From assembly GCA_030770425.1 (NCBI GenBank), contig JASJFT010000204.1, positions 1-64,000 on the forward strand: a DNA stretch of 64,000 nt, read 5' to 3'. This stretch comes from Darksidea phi (taxonomy: Eukaryota > Ascomycota > Dothideomycetes > Pleosporales > Lentitheciaceae). Under the pieces are notes generated by a model. The model saw only the letters and a list, made by a program, of their open reading frames with translations, was not told the origin of the DNA and made no database searches. A program made the translations under genes and the position numbers. Of the stretch, positions 14,741 to 27,254 are shown in pieces; the stretch's first letter is position 1; every line of letters starts with the position of its first letter.

Positions 14741-14749
14741 AACTAGTAG

Positions 14750-17700
14750 GCCTAGTAAAAGACTATATTTAAATATAGCTAAATTTTAGAGAAAAAGAAG
14801 TAGACTTTATATCTAATATAAATTTATTAGAATATATTAAAAAATATTATAAAGATTTCTATATAAAGAAGAAGATAAAAGTTAAATTCTATTAATTATA
14901 TATAAACGCGTTTAGCGAAGTTAGTAACTTTATTAAAAATTTTAAATATCTAGTAATAGAGGTCTATCTATCTTATTACTAATAGAATAAAGAATTTATA
15001 AATAAGCTCTACTTCGATTTAAAAAATAAGATAGATCTATTTAATAATAATAATTCTATCTTTAATAAGCTATATAAATATATTATCTTAGTTAATAGAA
15101 TATTACTTAAGAATAATTAGTACTAAAAGATATAACTTACTTAAAGTAATTAATTAGCTACCTTTAAGAGGAAATAACTAGTTATAAGTAAATTCTTCTT
15201 TAATAAGTTAAAAAAGAAGTCTATTTATTTTAAAGACGTATTTAAGCTTTATAACTATTCTTTTAAGAAGTATAAGAAATAAAACTATTACTTTAATTAT
15301 AAGAAAAGAAATAAGTAATAAGGTTATCTTAACTATATTATATATAAAGTAATATAAAATATTATAAAAGTAGAAGTTAATACTATCTTTTTTAATAATT
15401 TTAAGGAAGAAGTTTATTTAAACTTCTTATATAAAGAGAAAAGTAGTTTAGAATACGACTCTAATATCTTCTTTATAGTATTAAAAAATAAAAGTTATTA
15501 AAGAAGGGCTTCTTCCTAATAGTCTATATAGGAGTAATTAAATTTCTAGATTATTAATAACTTATTAAGATACTATAGCTTATTAATTTAAAATTATTTA
15601 TACTTTCTATTTAACTTATAGTAAATAGCCTAGCTATATAACTAAAAGGATTAGTAGATAGTAATACTAGTATATACCTATTAGTCTACTTTAAATATTT
15701 AAAGATAATAAAGAAAAAGTTAAAGTTTATTTTTTATTAATTAAAAAAATTAATTTTCCTTAATAGGTTTAATAGAAAATATAGTTATTTAGTTAATATA
15801 ACTATCTAAGCTAATCTATTAATCTAAGAAAAGAATATATCTATTTAGTTTCTCTTTTATAAGCTTAGATATTATAATATAATATTTAAAAGAAAATTCT
15901 TTAAATAAACTTAGTTCTTAATTAACTATTATAACTAAACTTTATACTAGTTAAATAATATTTTAAAGTAGATAAAATAAAATCTAATTATTACTAAAAA
16001 GCCGGATTTAAAGCTAAAGCTAGAATATTAAAATAATACTTTATATTATAATAATTTAATTAATTAGTAAATTAAAGTATAGAAGAAGGTCTACTTATTT
16101 AAAAAGAATCTAATACTTAGTTTAGAGATTCCTATTAAAGTTTTTATAATTTTTTAAAAAAAAGGTCTATAAGCCTACTAAAGCCCTATTATAGATAATA
16201 AAGAATTAATAAACTACTTTTAAGAAAATATAAAGGAATATAGATAATAATATTAATAGTAGTTTAAAAAATACTAAATTTAAGAAAAATTAATAAGATT
16301 ACTAAAAAAATAATAAAAAGAAAAAAAAAGTAATATTTATTTCTAATAATCTATTAGGGTAGACTATTAGTAATAAATTTAATATATATTTTCTTAAGTC
16401 TTTTAATATATAAAAGCTTATAGATAAGAAAGAAATTATATTAGAAGCTATTAGTCTATATAAAGTTAACTTATTAATTAGAAATAGATAATTAAAAGAC
16501 TTAGTAGAATAGAATATATAAGATATAATAGTAGAGAAGCTTTTTTATAAAGATTATATAGAAGTTATCTTAGACTACTTCTTTAAGATTAACTTAAATA
16601 AGCTACTTTTTAAAAGAGAAAATATTAATTATAAAATTATTCTTAAAAATAATATAAGTAAGTTTAATATAAGTTTACTTTATAATATATTCCTTAAATA
16701 TCTAAAGTTATTAAAAGCTTATTTAGAAGAGTACTTAAAGAAAGACTTTATTATAATTAGTAATACTAACTTTATTTTATTTATTCTATTTACTAAGAAG
16801 CTAAAAGAGGGATAAAAGTTCTATATTAACTATTAAAAAATTAATATAGTTATAAAGAAGAATATTATAACTATTCTCTTAATTAAAGAAATACTAATAT
16901 AACTTTTTAAAGTAAAAGTATTTACTATACTAGACGTATATTAAGTCTTTTATTATATTAGACTAGATTTTAATATAAAAGATCTTATAACTTTTAAAAT
17001 ATAATATAGAAATTATAAATATTATATTCTATCCTTTAAACTATATAATAGACTAATAATCTTTTAGTATTATATTAATTAAGTACTTAAGAATAAAATT
17101 AATAAGATCTATATTATCTATATAGATAATATTTTAATCTACTTAGAAAACCTTCTTAAATATAAGAAATATATAAGTAAAATTCTAAATAAGCTTAAAA
17201 AGACTAGACTATAGATTAATATTAAAAAGAGTAAGTTTATAGTTATTAAGATAAAATTTTTAGATTTTATTATTAATATTAAAGGAATTTATATAAATCC
17301 TAATAAAATAGTAGCTATTAAAGACTAAAAGAAATTTATAATTTTAAAAGGGCTATAAGTTTATCTAAACTTCTATAATTACTATTATAAGTAGTTAAAA
17401 GACTATAGTTATATAGTCTACCTATTTATCTAATTATTATAAAAGGGAAAATTCTATACCTTTAGGTCTAAAGAGTAAGCTATATTTAAGAAAAGTAAGA
17501 TATTATTATATTTAAATATTATTATAAGATATTACTTATTCTACTATAGAACTCGTATAAAAACTAATATAAGTAATAATATTCTAGTAAATATCTTTAT
17601 ATAGTTTTAAGATAATAAAATCTAGTAATCTATAATCTACTTTATAAAGATAATAAAGTTTATAAAAATAAACTATAAGATCTATAATAAGAAAATACTC

Positions 17701-19255
17701 GTAATTATAAAAGAATTAAATAAATAAAAAGCTTAATTTATAGGATTATAACTAAATAAATTCTTTTAAGTTATTACTAATTATTAGATACTAAAGTACT
17801 TCTTAACTAAGTATAAATTAATTCTATAATAGACTTATTAGGTCGAGAAGCTCGTAGATTACTATTATACTATTTATTATTATTTTAGAACTACTAATAT
17901 TATTATAAATATTCTCTCTTAAAAATAGAAGAAGTTAAAAATTTAAAAGAAAAAAAATAAAGTTATTAAAACTTATATCTTTATCCCCTTTAAATAGACT
18001 TCTACTATAATAGCTATCTTAATAACTACTACTAATATTTAAAATCCTAAGTATAAAACTAAAGCTTATTCTTATTTACTTCTTAACTATATACTTTATA
18101 AAAATTATATATATATTATACTTAAAATAAAGTAAAAGTTAACTTATTAAAAATATAAGTACCTATTCTTAATCTCGTCTAGGCTCCTTCTTTAAAAAAA
18201 GAAGTTAGTAATATTTAAAGTAGAGTTTCTTAAGATCTATCTTATTTAGATAGTATATATTATATAGATTATTACTTACCTAGATATAAAGAAAACTATT
18301 AAGTTTTTAAAAGACTTATATTATTAGGATATAATAAATAAGAATATAAAATATTATATAAGAAATTATAAATAGTATTAATAGAGCTATAAATCTTAAA
18401 ATAAGATCTTAAATCTCCTTAAACTACTCCCTATATCTAAAAGAATATAGAAAGATATCTTTATAAACTTTAAAAACTTCTTAAAGGATTATAAGAAATA
18501 TAATAATATATTTATAGTAATATATAGATTATTAAAATATACTTTCTTATTATTCTACTTTAAGACTATTACTACTAAAGATATAGTTATTTTCTATTAT
18601 ATATATATATAGTAAGTCTTTAGTCCTCTATATACTATAGTCTTAAATTAAAATCTATAGTTTATATTAAACTTTATAAAAGAATTATATAGGTTTATAA
18701 AAATTAGCTAGTTATTATCTATAGTCTACTACTTATAAACTAATAATAATATAAAAGTTTTTAATTAATAACTAGACTAATAATTATATCTTTTTATAAA
18801 CTTCTATTAGAATAATTAGTCTAATCTTCTATCTAATATAGACTAGGTCTAGGTAATTCTTTTATATAATATAATAGAATTTTTCTTATTTAAAATTAAG
18901 TTTAGCTATAAGACTTATTATTACTAGAACTAGTAAGAATATATTTATAAATCTTCTAAATTATTAGATAATATAACTATATAAATAGTCTAAGAGTTTA
19001 TAAAAATCTAAGCTAATATAGTCTAATAGGTTTATAATTACGTCTAAGCTAATATTATAATAGTTTAAAAAGCCTAGAACTAATAAGTTAATAAAAAATA
19101 CTACTTTTTAGATTTTAATATAGAAGATTAAGTCTATATTATACCTAAGAAATTTACTATCTTAAGACTAAGTCTAAAATTAGACTAATAAATATACGAA
19201 TCTTATTTTATTATTAGTTAAAGATATAGCTTCTATATAGTTTAGTTATCCTCTT
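14750..19255 (+). mobile_element. Ty3/gypsy LTR retrotransposon body, RIP-inactivated
   Basis: Reading through RIP stops on the plus strand shows retrotransposon domains in the order typical of Ty3/gypsy. A gag-like part (about 14,850-15,340) ends in a degraded CCHC zinc knuckle near 15,285-15,320. Reverse transcriptase (about 16,800-17,350) has the TKLDV-like, PFGL-like and Y-x-D-D-like motifs; the last is at about 17,117-17,140 with the second Asp changed by RIP. An RNase H-like part covers about 17,500-17,890. Integrase (about 18,100-18,910) includes the block around the second catalytic Asp near 18,640 and the PQT-like block near 18,740. RT before integrase separates gypsy from copia. The long repeat at 19,256 follows directly. 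Many stops are present, so no product is made. Confidence 0.85.
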
Positions 19256-20590
19256 ATATAAAGATATATAATATTTTTTATATAGATAGATTATATAAAG
19301 CTATATAAGATCTATTATCTAGTTAAGTACTTCTTAAAGAACTAGCTATAGAAGTAAATAGATATCCTAAGTAGCTAGTAACTTATATTCTTAATAGCTA
19401 GATTATTTATAGTAAGCTCTATTATTAAATAGAATAGATAGACTATAACCTAAATCTAATCTATTATTTAGTAAGTAATTTTATAAACGTAGTCTAAAAA
19501 GTAAAAGAATTCTATAATAAGTACTCTAATAAGCTAGGTCTATTTAAATAGCTAGCTTAGTAGTTAAAAGTTATATTATAAGATAAGTTTCTTAGCCTCT
19601 AGTTAGAAGACGAGGTACTAGTTAAGATAGAAATTTAAAAAAAATTATTAGTACTAAGTATAGGCCCTTATTCTTTATAATCTATTAAAATAAGTAGTAT
19701 AATACCTAAAACTTAGGGTAATTACCCCTAGGCTTAGGGTATCTTTCTTTTATAGTCTATTAAAATAGATAGTATATAGTTTAAAGTTTATAGAAATTAT
19801 TCTTAAGTTTAAGATACCTTCTCTTTAATAATTTATTAAAACGAGTAGTATAATATTTAGAGCCTATAGTAACTACCTCTAAACTTAAAGTACCCCTTTT
19901 ATAATCTTACTTTATTATAGATAGAAGCGTAGAAGAAGTAAGTCTTATTCTTTAGTAGGACTATATATATATAACTTCTAGGTAATATAGAAAATTAAAT
20001 TACTAGTATTCTCTTATATATTCTATAATATTCTTTAGATATACTAAGTATATTATATAGTATATATATTAAAAAAAAAATTTTTAGATAATAATTTATA
20101 TAGTAAAACGAGTAAATATATATAGGGCTATATAATATTAATATACTTTAAGAATAATCTAAAGGGTATTAGTTAAATTATTTTTTAAGTAGGGAGTAAT
20201 AGATATAAATATCTATCTATTCTCTTTATCTTCGTCTCTTCTCCTCTTTAAAAAGTATTTTTTCTTAATTATTTATTTACTAGGCCCTTAAGGATAAGGT
20301 CTTATTTTAGAAGAAAGATAATATTATAGCCTATTTTCTAGGTAATCTAGTTATTTTACTTATTTCCTATTTTAGTTAGTAGATTAGATAATCCCGAGGA
20401 TTAGTCTAATAGTTAGTTAGCTTATTTAGCGCGCTAAGCCCTATTTAGGTATAAGAACCCCCCGTTCTTATATCCTTATAGTACTATCTTAGAATAGCTT
20501 TAATATACCAAATCTACTATTAGTTAATTAAAAGGCTATCTTAGTTATTATAACTCCTAGTTAATTATACTTAGTCCTAGGGTCTTATAG
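19256..20590. repeat. Long terminal repeat, right copy
   Basis: This is the direct repeat of 1-1,185. It follows the integrase end of the gypsy element and ends after the shared word CTTAGTCCTAGGGTCTTATA, beyond which the left and right copies no longer match. At about 1,335 bp it is long for an LTR. The terminal TG/CA bases cannot be seen, as expected after RIP. Transition differences from the left copy show that both were mutated after insertion. Confidence 0.75.
19675..19910. repeat. Three-unit ~75-bp subrepeat inside the LTR
   Basis: Three related units, each with a CTATTAAAATAGATAGTAT-like start and a CTTAAAGTACC-like end, follow one another. The left LTR has only one such unit near 420-510. 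This copy-number difference accounts for most of the length difference between the two long repeats. Confidence 0.65.
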
Positions 20591-20820
20591 TATTAATAAA
20601 GATTTATTATAAATTATTATATTATTAATATAAATTTCTAATATAATATTATTCTTAAGAAAATATATAAATCTAATATTATTTAAATAAAAGTTTTATT
20701 TTTTAATTATTTAAATAAGATTATATATTACTTATAGTTTAATTATTTTAAATTATAAAGTTTCTTAATTAAATATAAAACTTTTTATTTTAATAAGTAT
20801 TATAAATTAGACTTTATTTA

Positions 20821-20925
20821 ATTCTAGCTAATATTATATATAGTCTACTAGTCGAGCTAATTTACTAAATATATAAGTAATTAAGCTAGTAATAAAATCT
20901 TTCTCTTATATAACTAGTTATTCTA
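20821..20925. repeat. ~104-bp direct repeat, left copy
   Basis: It matches 21,195-21,297 from TCTAGCTAA through AGCTAGTA to the stretch before the normal-composition boundary. The copy here carries more TpA, while the right copy keeps several unmutated C and G. About 270 bp of unrelated AT-rich sequence separates the two. Confidence 0.75.
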
Positions 20926-21194
20926 AGAGATTTATTAATTAGAATAATATATATTCTTTTAGTACGATTAAATATCTATATCTAAAAAGAAGAATAGTAT
21001 ATAAATATTTATTAATAGTCGAAGTACTAGCTATACTTATATACCCCTAGTACTAGTCTATTATATTTATTCTAATTAACTAAAAAATTATAGATTTAAG
21101 TACTATTATAACCCCTTTTTATACTTATAGCTATCTAACTAGAAGGTTCGAGGTAAAGATAGTAAGAGAGTTATATTATAGACTAGGCTTTATC

Positions 21195-21297
21195 TGGCTC
21201 TAGCTAACGTTACACGTAGTCTACTAGGCGAGCTAATCTACTAGATATATAAGTAATTAAGCTAGTAGTAAAGTCTTCCCTCTATATAGTTAGTTCT
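21195..21297. repeat. ~104-bp direct repeat, right copy at isochore edge
   Basis: This is the partner of 20,821-20,925. It is the last AT-rich, repeat-derived sequence before the composition changes to normal. It is less RIP-altered than its partner and keeps words such as TAACGTTACACG. It may be the terminus of the outermost element. Confidence 0.75.
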
Positions 21298-22601
21298 TGT
21301 ACCGTCGAACATACCTGGCGTTGAGGTCAAGCGAATGCTTGCTGTTTACGGCTATGATGATGCTCCGCAGAGTCATGTAAATTTGATCTTTCAACAGTGT
21401 TTGCGTTCCTACTGAGAGCATTGTCCTCGGCGAGGGTCGGGGATTCAAGGTAATACAGGAAGAAATAGGCCAAGCCGTATTCATCACGCTATGCGAATTG
21501 ATTGGAGCTTTAGGTTTTGCGCACCTGCTTCACCCTGTTCCTTCAATTGATATAATTAATGCAGGCCAAGGAAGCATTACGGTGGCTGCTAATATGAACC
21601 AACGCCGGACACAACAGCCTTTCGGAAAGCTCGTCTCACAACAAGGCAGAATCCTCTAGTAGATAGTCAAATCAGCTCTAGGCGAGCTCGCTCAAGTCAA
21701 GATCCTCGGACCCGGCTAGCAGGGCCTTGGATGCCGTCGACCGCGCGGTCTAAATTCATGGCGCCCAAGGCATTTACCAAGATGCACTCCTCACTCACAT
21801 GCGGGCTCAGGTACGAAGAGTCTGCATCACGGACAGGCCGGACGGATGAAGCTCATCTCGAACAGCTTAGTAGGAGGAAAATAAGGAAGCTCCGGAGGCC
21901 GGGGCTAGGCTGCAGAACCAGATGGAACTCACCCGAGGCGTTGATGAAGAAGTAGAACTCAAAGGAATTTTTGGGGTGTTACAAGGTAGGTGAAAAAGAC
22001 GCAATAACTACGCGGGGTTGTAGTCAGAATGGTAGTAGCCGGGTTACATTTCGTAGTACGTCTTCGAATCGCGCATGCTCTACACTTATCCGATAACAAC
22101 GTTTCTCCGTAGAAATCTCAAGACGATTTCAATTGGAGTTATGTTCTTTCAACGGTCTAATTACCAAGAATACTTTGATAATTAGTCTGTAGTCTCAGCA
22201 AATCCGCACGCGCACAGGCACTAATAACTACTTTCTTCTCCCGCTATCCGTCAGTCATGGACTCGAAAAGTAAAGATAGATTAGAATATTATAGATTGGT
22301 TGAATTTTTGGCGTATAAGTTGTCTTGTCGCTCTACTTTTATGGTCTTTTGCTTGTTATGCGTGTATGGGTTACGACGACTGATCAAGCAAGGGAGTTTT
22401 TCGTATCTTTTCGGTTTTACTTCAGTCCTCATCGGAATGCCTTGAACAATTGCATGTATACTAGAGACCCACTTCCCATCCCTTTCACATATACCCCCAT
22501 AGAGTAGTATAATCCAATTCAACTCATAAGTTCCCCCTACTAGTAATTCCTCCTCTTCCGCACCACTCCCAAACCGCTGCCATACTCCATAGACACTTAG
22601 C
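21298..22601. other. Intergenic, no supportable gene
   Basis: Normal-composition DNA adjoining the AT-rich block. Only short open stretches of fewer than about 80 codons occur, mostly without coding character. I see no tRNA, repeat or promoter signal I can defend. Confidence 0.5.
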
Positions 22602-23081
22602 TTAGTTGCAGAAGCTGAAATTCAGGTCGAGAGCAAGGCCAAGCTTATTCGACTCTTTTCTAATCTTCTCCCTGGCAGCCTTGATATCGTTTTCTTGTGG
22701 CACTTGTAGTTCGCCGTTCCGCAAGAAGAAGGAGACTAAACTAAGCGTTAGGACGACCCAATGTAAGGCTTCCTTGTGGGACAGTGTCTGGTATGGACGG
22801 CGGAACTCGATTGTATCGTTCGGCATAAGATTCCAAGCATAGTATCGCTCTGAAGAGATTTTGTTCTTGATCTCGTCCCGTGAAAGACGATCAATCGATA
22901 TGATGATGTTCTCTTGCTGTTTTCTATCCGGCCATTGTTCGTGGTTCCATCTCGCATAGTCATTTCGCGGACGAGGCATCAAACGTTCGAACAAGGTGGA
23001 CCAAGCGACAATGCCCTTGCTGAGCTGTTTGAATTCGGCGTCGGACCATGGCCTACCGAGCGGAGCCATCGTACAAGCCAT
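22602..23081 (-). CDS. Hypothetical protein, 159 aa, next to the AT-rich block
   Basis: A single-exon reading frame of 159 residues starts at an ATG at 23,081. I do not recognise the protein. It is rich in Trp and charged residues (WSDAEF, WNHEQWPDR, AREKIRKES) and has one hydrophobic stretch near residues 112-125. No signal peptide is visible, so it does not look like a classical secreted effector. Codon choice looks like that of neighbouring genes and there is no sign of RIP stops. It lies 1.3 kb from the degraded transposon block, a position where lineage-specific fungal genes are common. It could also be a fragment of a longer gene, because nothing upstream extends it. Confidence 0.45.
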   Translation of the reverse strand: MACTMAPLGRPWSDAEFKQLSKGIVAWSTLFERLMPRPRNDYARWNHEQWPDRKQQENIIISIDRLSRDEIKNKISSERYYAWNLMPNDTIEFRRPYQTLSHKEALHWVVLTLSLVSFFLRNGELQVPQENDIKAAREKIRKESNKLGLALDLNFSFCN

Positions 23082-23418
23082 CCATTCTCAATCATCGTAA
23101 ACTTCTGCTTGCAAGGTCCAGACCAGTCAGTAGCGGTTGCCGGGACCTGGAGCGTGAACGACGTGACGAGCGACCGGAATGACGCTGATCAGAGTGCGCG
23201 GCCCCCTCAAGCAGACGAGATGGCATGGTAGGGTCACCGGCGAGGGCGCCAAGGGAATTCTATACGGAGTATTAGCGGAAACACCCAGAAAAGACGCGGA
23301 AACTTACAGCGATGCGAGTATTGGTAGCCTCGAGGCGTCCGCGGAAAGCTTCCTGCTCGTGACGTAGCTCTTCAGACTGGAGAGGACTATAGCGATCTCC
23401 CCGCTCTAATACGAGTCG

Positions 23419-24654
23419 CTACCACGGTTTCTTTCCCTTGTCCCACCTAGAAGCAGGTGGGTTCCACGGCCCTTCCATTTCTGGCCCTGCACCAGCATCC
23501 CCAGTATTCTCGAGAGTCTGCTGAGAGGATGTATTTGCCCCCTCACGAGGCTCACCTCTCTGCAGCAGAACGCCACTCCTCAGCGCGGCGTCCCACTCGT
23601 CCTGCTCCCTTTGCAACTTGGCTGCGGCCTCGTACTTCTCCTTTGCAGCCTGTTCCATCCCCTCCGCGCGCCTTTGCCTCTCATCGGCCTGCGCGCGCAT
23701 CTCCTCTGCAGCCGTAAGCCGGGCAGTAGCGGTGTCAAGCATGCTTGACGCGTTCCGTTTATCTTCCTCGAGCTGCGCCCGATCTCGAGCGAGCTGCTCT
23801 CCCTCCGCCCGCAGAATCCTCTCCCTCTCATCCAGCGCAGCTGCCCGCTCGTTCGGCGTGGCCATGGACGCCTGCGCTGCGCCAAGGGTAGGAATAGGCA
23901 CCCCGTGGTGACTCGACGGATTGTACGCCGTCCGCGCCGGAGGGAAGCCGGGCGTGAACTGGTTGTACACTCGACCAGACCCCTCCCCGTGGGGCCACAT
24001 TCCCTGGGGATGGACGGCGGTCACCACTCCGGCATATCTGGGATCGTGATAGCCACCTTGGGCGGCGTTCATCCCTGGTGCCATCTGAACGGCGGCGGCG
24101 GGCGCTGGAACCAAGCTTCCACTACTCCATAGTCTCTGCCACATCCAGTCTCTTGCCATATCGCACTGCTTGTAGAATTCGAGTTTGGCGTGAAACTCGA
24201 TGCAGCGCCAGTTGAGCCTGCTGGAACCGACGGTAGGATCGCCCGCCCACAACTTGGCAGCAACCTCTACAAGGACATCGACTTCGATGCCCTTGTACGC
24301 CAATTTCTTGGCAGAACCAGAGCCCCTTCCGAGGAACAACTGCCGAAAAGCCTCGCGCTCCCGAAGCATGTCCATAGCTTCTCGCCGTAGATTCTGGTCT
24401 GGGTGGGCGGCGGCTTCTTGCTGCGGGTCTGCGGCCTGGAGAACATGGATGAGCCATGGCCGGTCGAACCACCACCTGATGTCGGCCAGCCTGTGGTTTC
24501 TGGCATCGATGAGGGGGTGGCGCTGCGTTTTGGTATACTCTATGTACTGGCGTGCCAGGTCGTCTTGGAACCTGAGGCGCTCACGCACCATCACCATGTA
24601 GGGGTGAGCCGATTGCGCCACCGGGCCGGGGTCGACGGAAGGTGCAGCTTGCAT
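23419..24654 (-). CDS. Hypothetical coiled-coil protein, 411 aa
   Basis: A single exon reads from an ATG at 24,654 to a stop at 23,419. I do not recognise the family. The N-terminal half (residues about 20-190) is a mixed helical region with several Trp (RWWFD, WLIHVLQ, DWMWQRLW), suggesting a folded domain. Residues about 200-265 are Pro/Gly/His-rich and probably disordered. Residues about 268-345 form a strongly charged helix rich in Glu, Arg, Gln and Ala (for example ALDERERILRAEGEQLARDR), a likely coiled coil. The tail is disordered and ends in GKKPW. No zinc finger, membrane segment or signal peptide is visible. The length and lack of stops support a real gene. Its function is unknown. 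Confidence 0.65.
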   Translation of the reverse strand: MQAAPSVDPGPVAQSAHPYMVMVRERLRFQDDLARQYIEYTKTQRHPLIDARNHRLADIRWWFDRPWLIHVLQAADPQQEAAAHPDQNLRREAMDMLREREAFRQLFLGRGSGSAKKLAYKGIEVDVLVEVAAKLWAGDPTVGSSRLNWRCIEFHAKLEFYKQCDMARDWMWQRLWSSGSLVPAPAAAVQMAPGMNAAQGGYHDPRYAGVVTAVHPQGMWPHGEGSGRVYNQFTPGFPPARTAYNPSSHHGVPIPTLGAAQASMATPNERAAALDERERILRAEGEQLARDRAQLEEDKRNASSMLDTATARLTAAEEMRAQADERQRRAEGMEQAAKEKYEAAAKLQREQDEWDAALRSGVLLQRGEPREGANTSSQQTLENTGDAGAGPEMEGPWNPPASRWDKGKKPW

Positions 24655-25626
24655 CTTGATGGTAGAAGTGAGGATTGTCTGACTTGCGGTGGTCCGTAGA
24701 GTTTATGCTGGGGGAGGGGGTGCGTCAATACCCGGCGCCTTGGACTTGGAACCTACAGTGGCTTGAGAATTCCGACGAGACAGAGCAGTCCAGATGTAAT
24801 CACCAAGGCCGTGATCGAAGGTACCAAGACAGTGCGTTCTCAGCATGCAGAAAGTACTGAGAGAGTGCAAGCCAAGTATGTAGCAAATTCCCTCTTTAAA
24901 TATCACACGTATGCAAGTTTCGTGCGAAAACTCGGTTTTTTAGGTACCGATGTTGAGCACAGCAAGAGCCATCAACCAGGGCTCAAACTACTTCTTTGGG
25001 ATTATTACCGTGGATGGACCTTACCAAAGACTCTCCACTGCGCAGGTCCAAACCAAATTACCATGGATATTTTCATGTTGGACATCTATGTTGCAAGGCC
25101 TGCACGAAACAAGGCAAGAGTTTGTCCACGGCGCAGCTAGTGTACCACACTTTATATACGATACTGCACAGCATAGCAGTGTGGACTTCTTCTCTGACCT
25201 TTCAACATCCCCCAGCAAAGGAGCATCACCTCCCGACATGCACAGATCCAAGAGAGCGCAGCATAGCAGCATATCTGAACAAGAAAAAGTGTAAATATAA
25301 TAGTGCTAAAGATCAAGCCAGAACCAAGGGGTATCTCATCTCCAAAAACACAAACCAATCTATGACTATGCGAAAACAGGATTAAGAGTGGAAGTGGCAA
25401 ACCATGGAAATGGCCGAAATGCAAAACCCAGAAAGATCTAGCCACAATTCAAGAGTGAGAACGCATACTACCGGCACTCGTATGACGGCTAAACGCCTGA
25501 CCAACTCCACCATTAAACCACTTGCTACTGGGGACTACGACTCTAAAACCAAGCGCATTGCTGAAAGCTACCACCAAACAGTAAGAGTTCGTGAAGGGTT
25601 GTATGATGATGCGAGTATACGAACAG
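24655..25626. other. Intergenic, no supportable gene
   Basis: This is the space between the end of the GPC1-like gene and the start of the 411-residue gene, both on the minus strand. It should contain the 3' untranslated region of the former and the promoter of the latter. The open stretches seen are short and overlap on several frames. Confidence 0.5.
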
Positions 25627-27254
25627 CTACTTCCTTTCCCTTGCCTCCCCGTCTGCAGCCTTGGCCGCAGTGCTCCCCTCCAGTGGCGGGATATCCTTGA
25701 CTGGGGCTTCTGAAGGGGTCAGCACAATGTCGCCCTCGGGCGAATTTTGCCACTTCGCAACATCCTTCTTTATCGCTTCAAGCTCCTTCTGAAACCTCTT
25801 GCCAAAGACCTCGATGTAATAGTTTGCGCCGTTGTAGGTACTCCATATGAAAACCACAGTAAGGAATACGCCCGATGCCCATCTAGACCAGAACCAAAGT
25901 GGGCATGGGATCATGGTAAGACAGGCGTACGAATACTGGATGAGCATGAAGGCTGGCTCCTGGAGCGAAGCGGGGAGAGAGATTACGAGTTTGCCGATAG
26001 CAGTCTTAGCGTACGACTTGCGGAGCCAGGTGAAGGATGTTGGGCGGCCGGCGGCGATCTTTTCGCGCCGGCGCACAGTGATCAAGGAGTGGTAGCCGAG
26101 TTGCCACACAGCGTATGGGATCGTGGCCCAGACTACCATTTGCGGTAGGTTGTAATGATGAGGGGAACCGGGGGAAGAGTGGCGGATGTTGTAGATGGCT
26201 GGGAAACGTTGTCGTTGATACTCTGGAGGTAAAAGATGGACGATGCAGTGCAGCGTTACGCATGGCATAATGTGGATGAAAAGACTAGAACATCAGCATG
26301 TGGCTTGGTATCAAGTGAAAGGAATGCTCACCTAACCACCTTGTCCATGGAGTGGAACACGAGCGAGTTGCGCCACATGACAATGGCGATGGCGTTGTTC
26401 CCGAATGCCAGGCAGTAGGTGCTGATAAACAAGCGCTTCGATTTGGGCAAGACCCAGATGGTCAGTACTAAGAGCAAGTTGACGAAGTAGCACAGATCAG
26501 CGAGGAAGTAATGGTAGCCCTTCTTGTGGTAGGTGTACCATCGGATGGGCATAAAGTACAGCAGCTGCGCACCGTACCACAACGGGAACCACTCGGGCCG
26601 TCCGCCTACAAGGTAGCCAGAAACCAAAATGTTCATGACGGCGGCGATAAAGGAGGCCTTTTCTCGCGTGGTAACGGCTGTGGTCGAGGCCCAGCGCTCG
26701 CTCAGGCGGTCCATGGACTGGCGCATGCGCTTCTTGTACTTTTCCAACTGTTCGCCCTCTGTAGGTACTCTGCGACGCCATTCCTCGACGGCTCTGTCTC
26801 TGGTATTCTGCCCCCGCTCCCGCGCAGCTTTCCTCAGACGTTCCGTCTGAGTCGAGATGGAGGTCTGGAGCTTCTCGACGCGCTGCGCGAGGGCCAAGTT
26901 CTCGATGTAGTCGAACATGGTAAGGCGCTCAACAGGCGGAAAGAAGGCGGCTTCCTCTGCGTCGGAGTCGTCCATGTAGGCAGAGCTGTTGGAGAAGGAC
27001 GGCGAGCGCGAGAGGCCCGACGTCGGCGGCGGATTATCGCTCAGCAGCGCACCACCCGCGTGTGTAGAGGTTCCTGGGAGCGGCCGCGATGACAGCTCCG
27101 GCACACCAAGCTCCGGCTCGGATCTGGATTTGGGGTGGTTCGCGCCATCTTGCGCTGCCATGACGGGCGTCTCTTCCGGCACCACGTCGAGGTTGGAGGG
27201 AGTGCCGCGGTGGAGGGGTCTCTTCAGGTGCCGCGGAGGCGATTCTACAGCCAT
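25627..27254 (-). CDS. GPC1: Glycerophosphocholine acyltransferase 1 (GPC1/DUF2838 family)
   Basis: Exons 27,254-26,332 and 26,284-25,627, joined across a 47-nt intron (donor GTGAGC, acceptor TTCTAG), give 526 residues. The join restores a continuous SMDKVVS-LFIHIMP membrane region. The family acylates glycerophosphocholine from acyl-CoA to make lysophosphatidylcholine, a deacylation-reacylation route to phosphatidylcholine in membranes. Residues about 1-110 are disordered, 120-190 form a charged helical region, and then about eight hydrophobic segments follow, including the diagnostic YHYFLADLCYFVNLLLVL and FGNNAIAIVMWRNSLVFH stretches. I chose the ATG at 27,254 because of its ACCACCATGG context; an in-frame upstream extension exists but lacks this. 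The gene is divergent to SMC1. The family call is by recalled sequence; the activity is inferred from it. Confidence 0.9.

Larger units (their letters stand above)
1..21190. other. AT-rich, RIP-degraded repeat block
   Basis: The whole stretch is extremely AT-rich and almost free of the dinucleotides CpA and TpG; I noticed only isolated exceptions, for example near 2,239, 7,995 and 14,319. That is the signature of fungal repeat-induced point mutation, which converts CpA to TpA on both strands. TAA and TAG codons interrupt every frame, so no intact protein is left, yet transposon protein families can still be recognised by eye. Composition returns to normal abruptly between about 21,190 and 21,300. 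The block starts before the window. Confidence 0.95.
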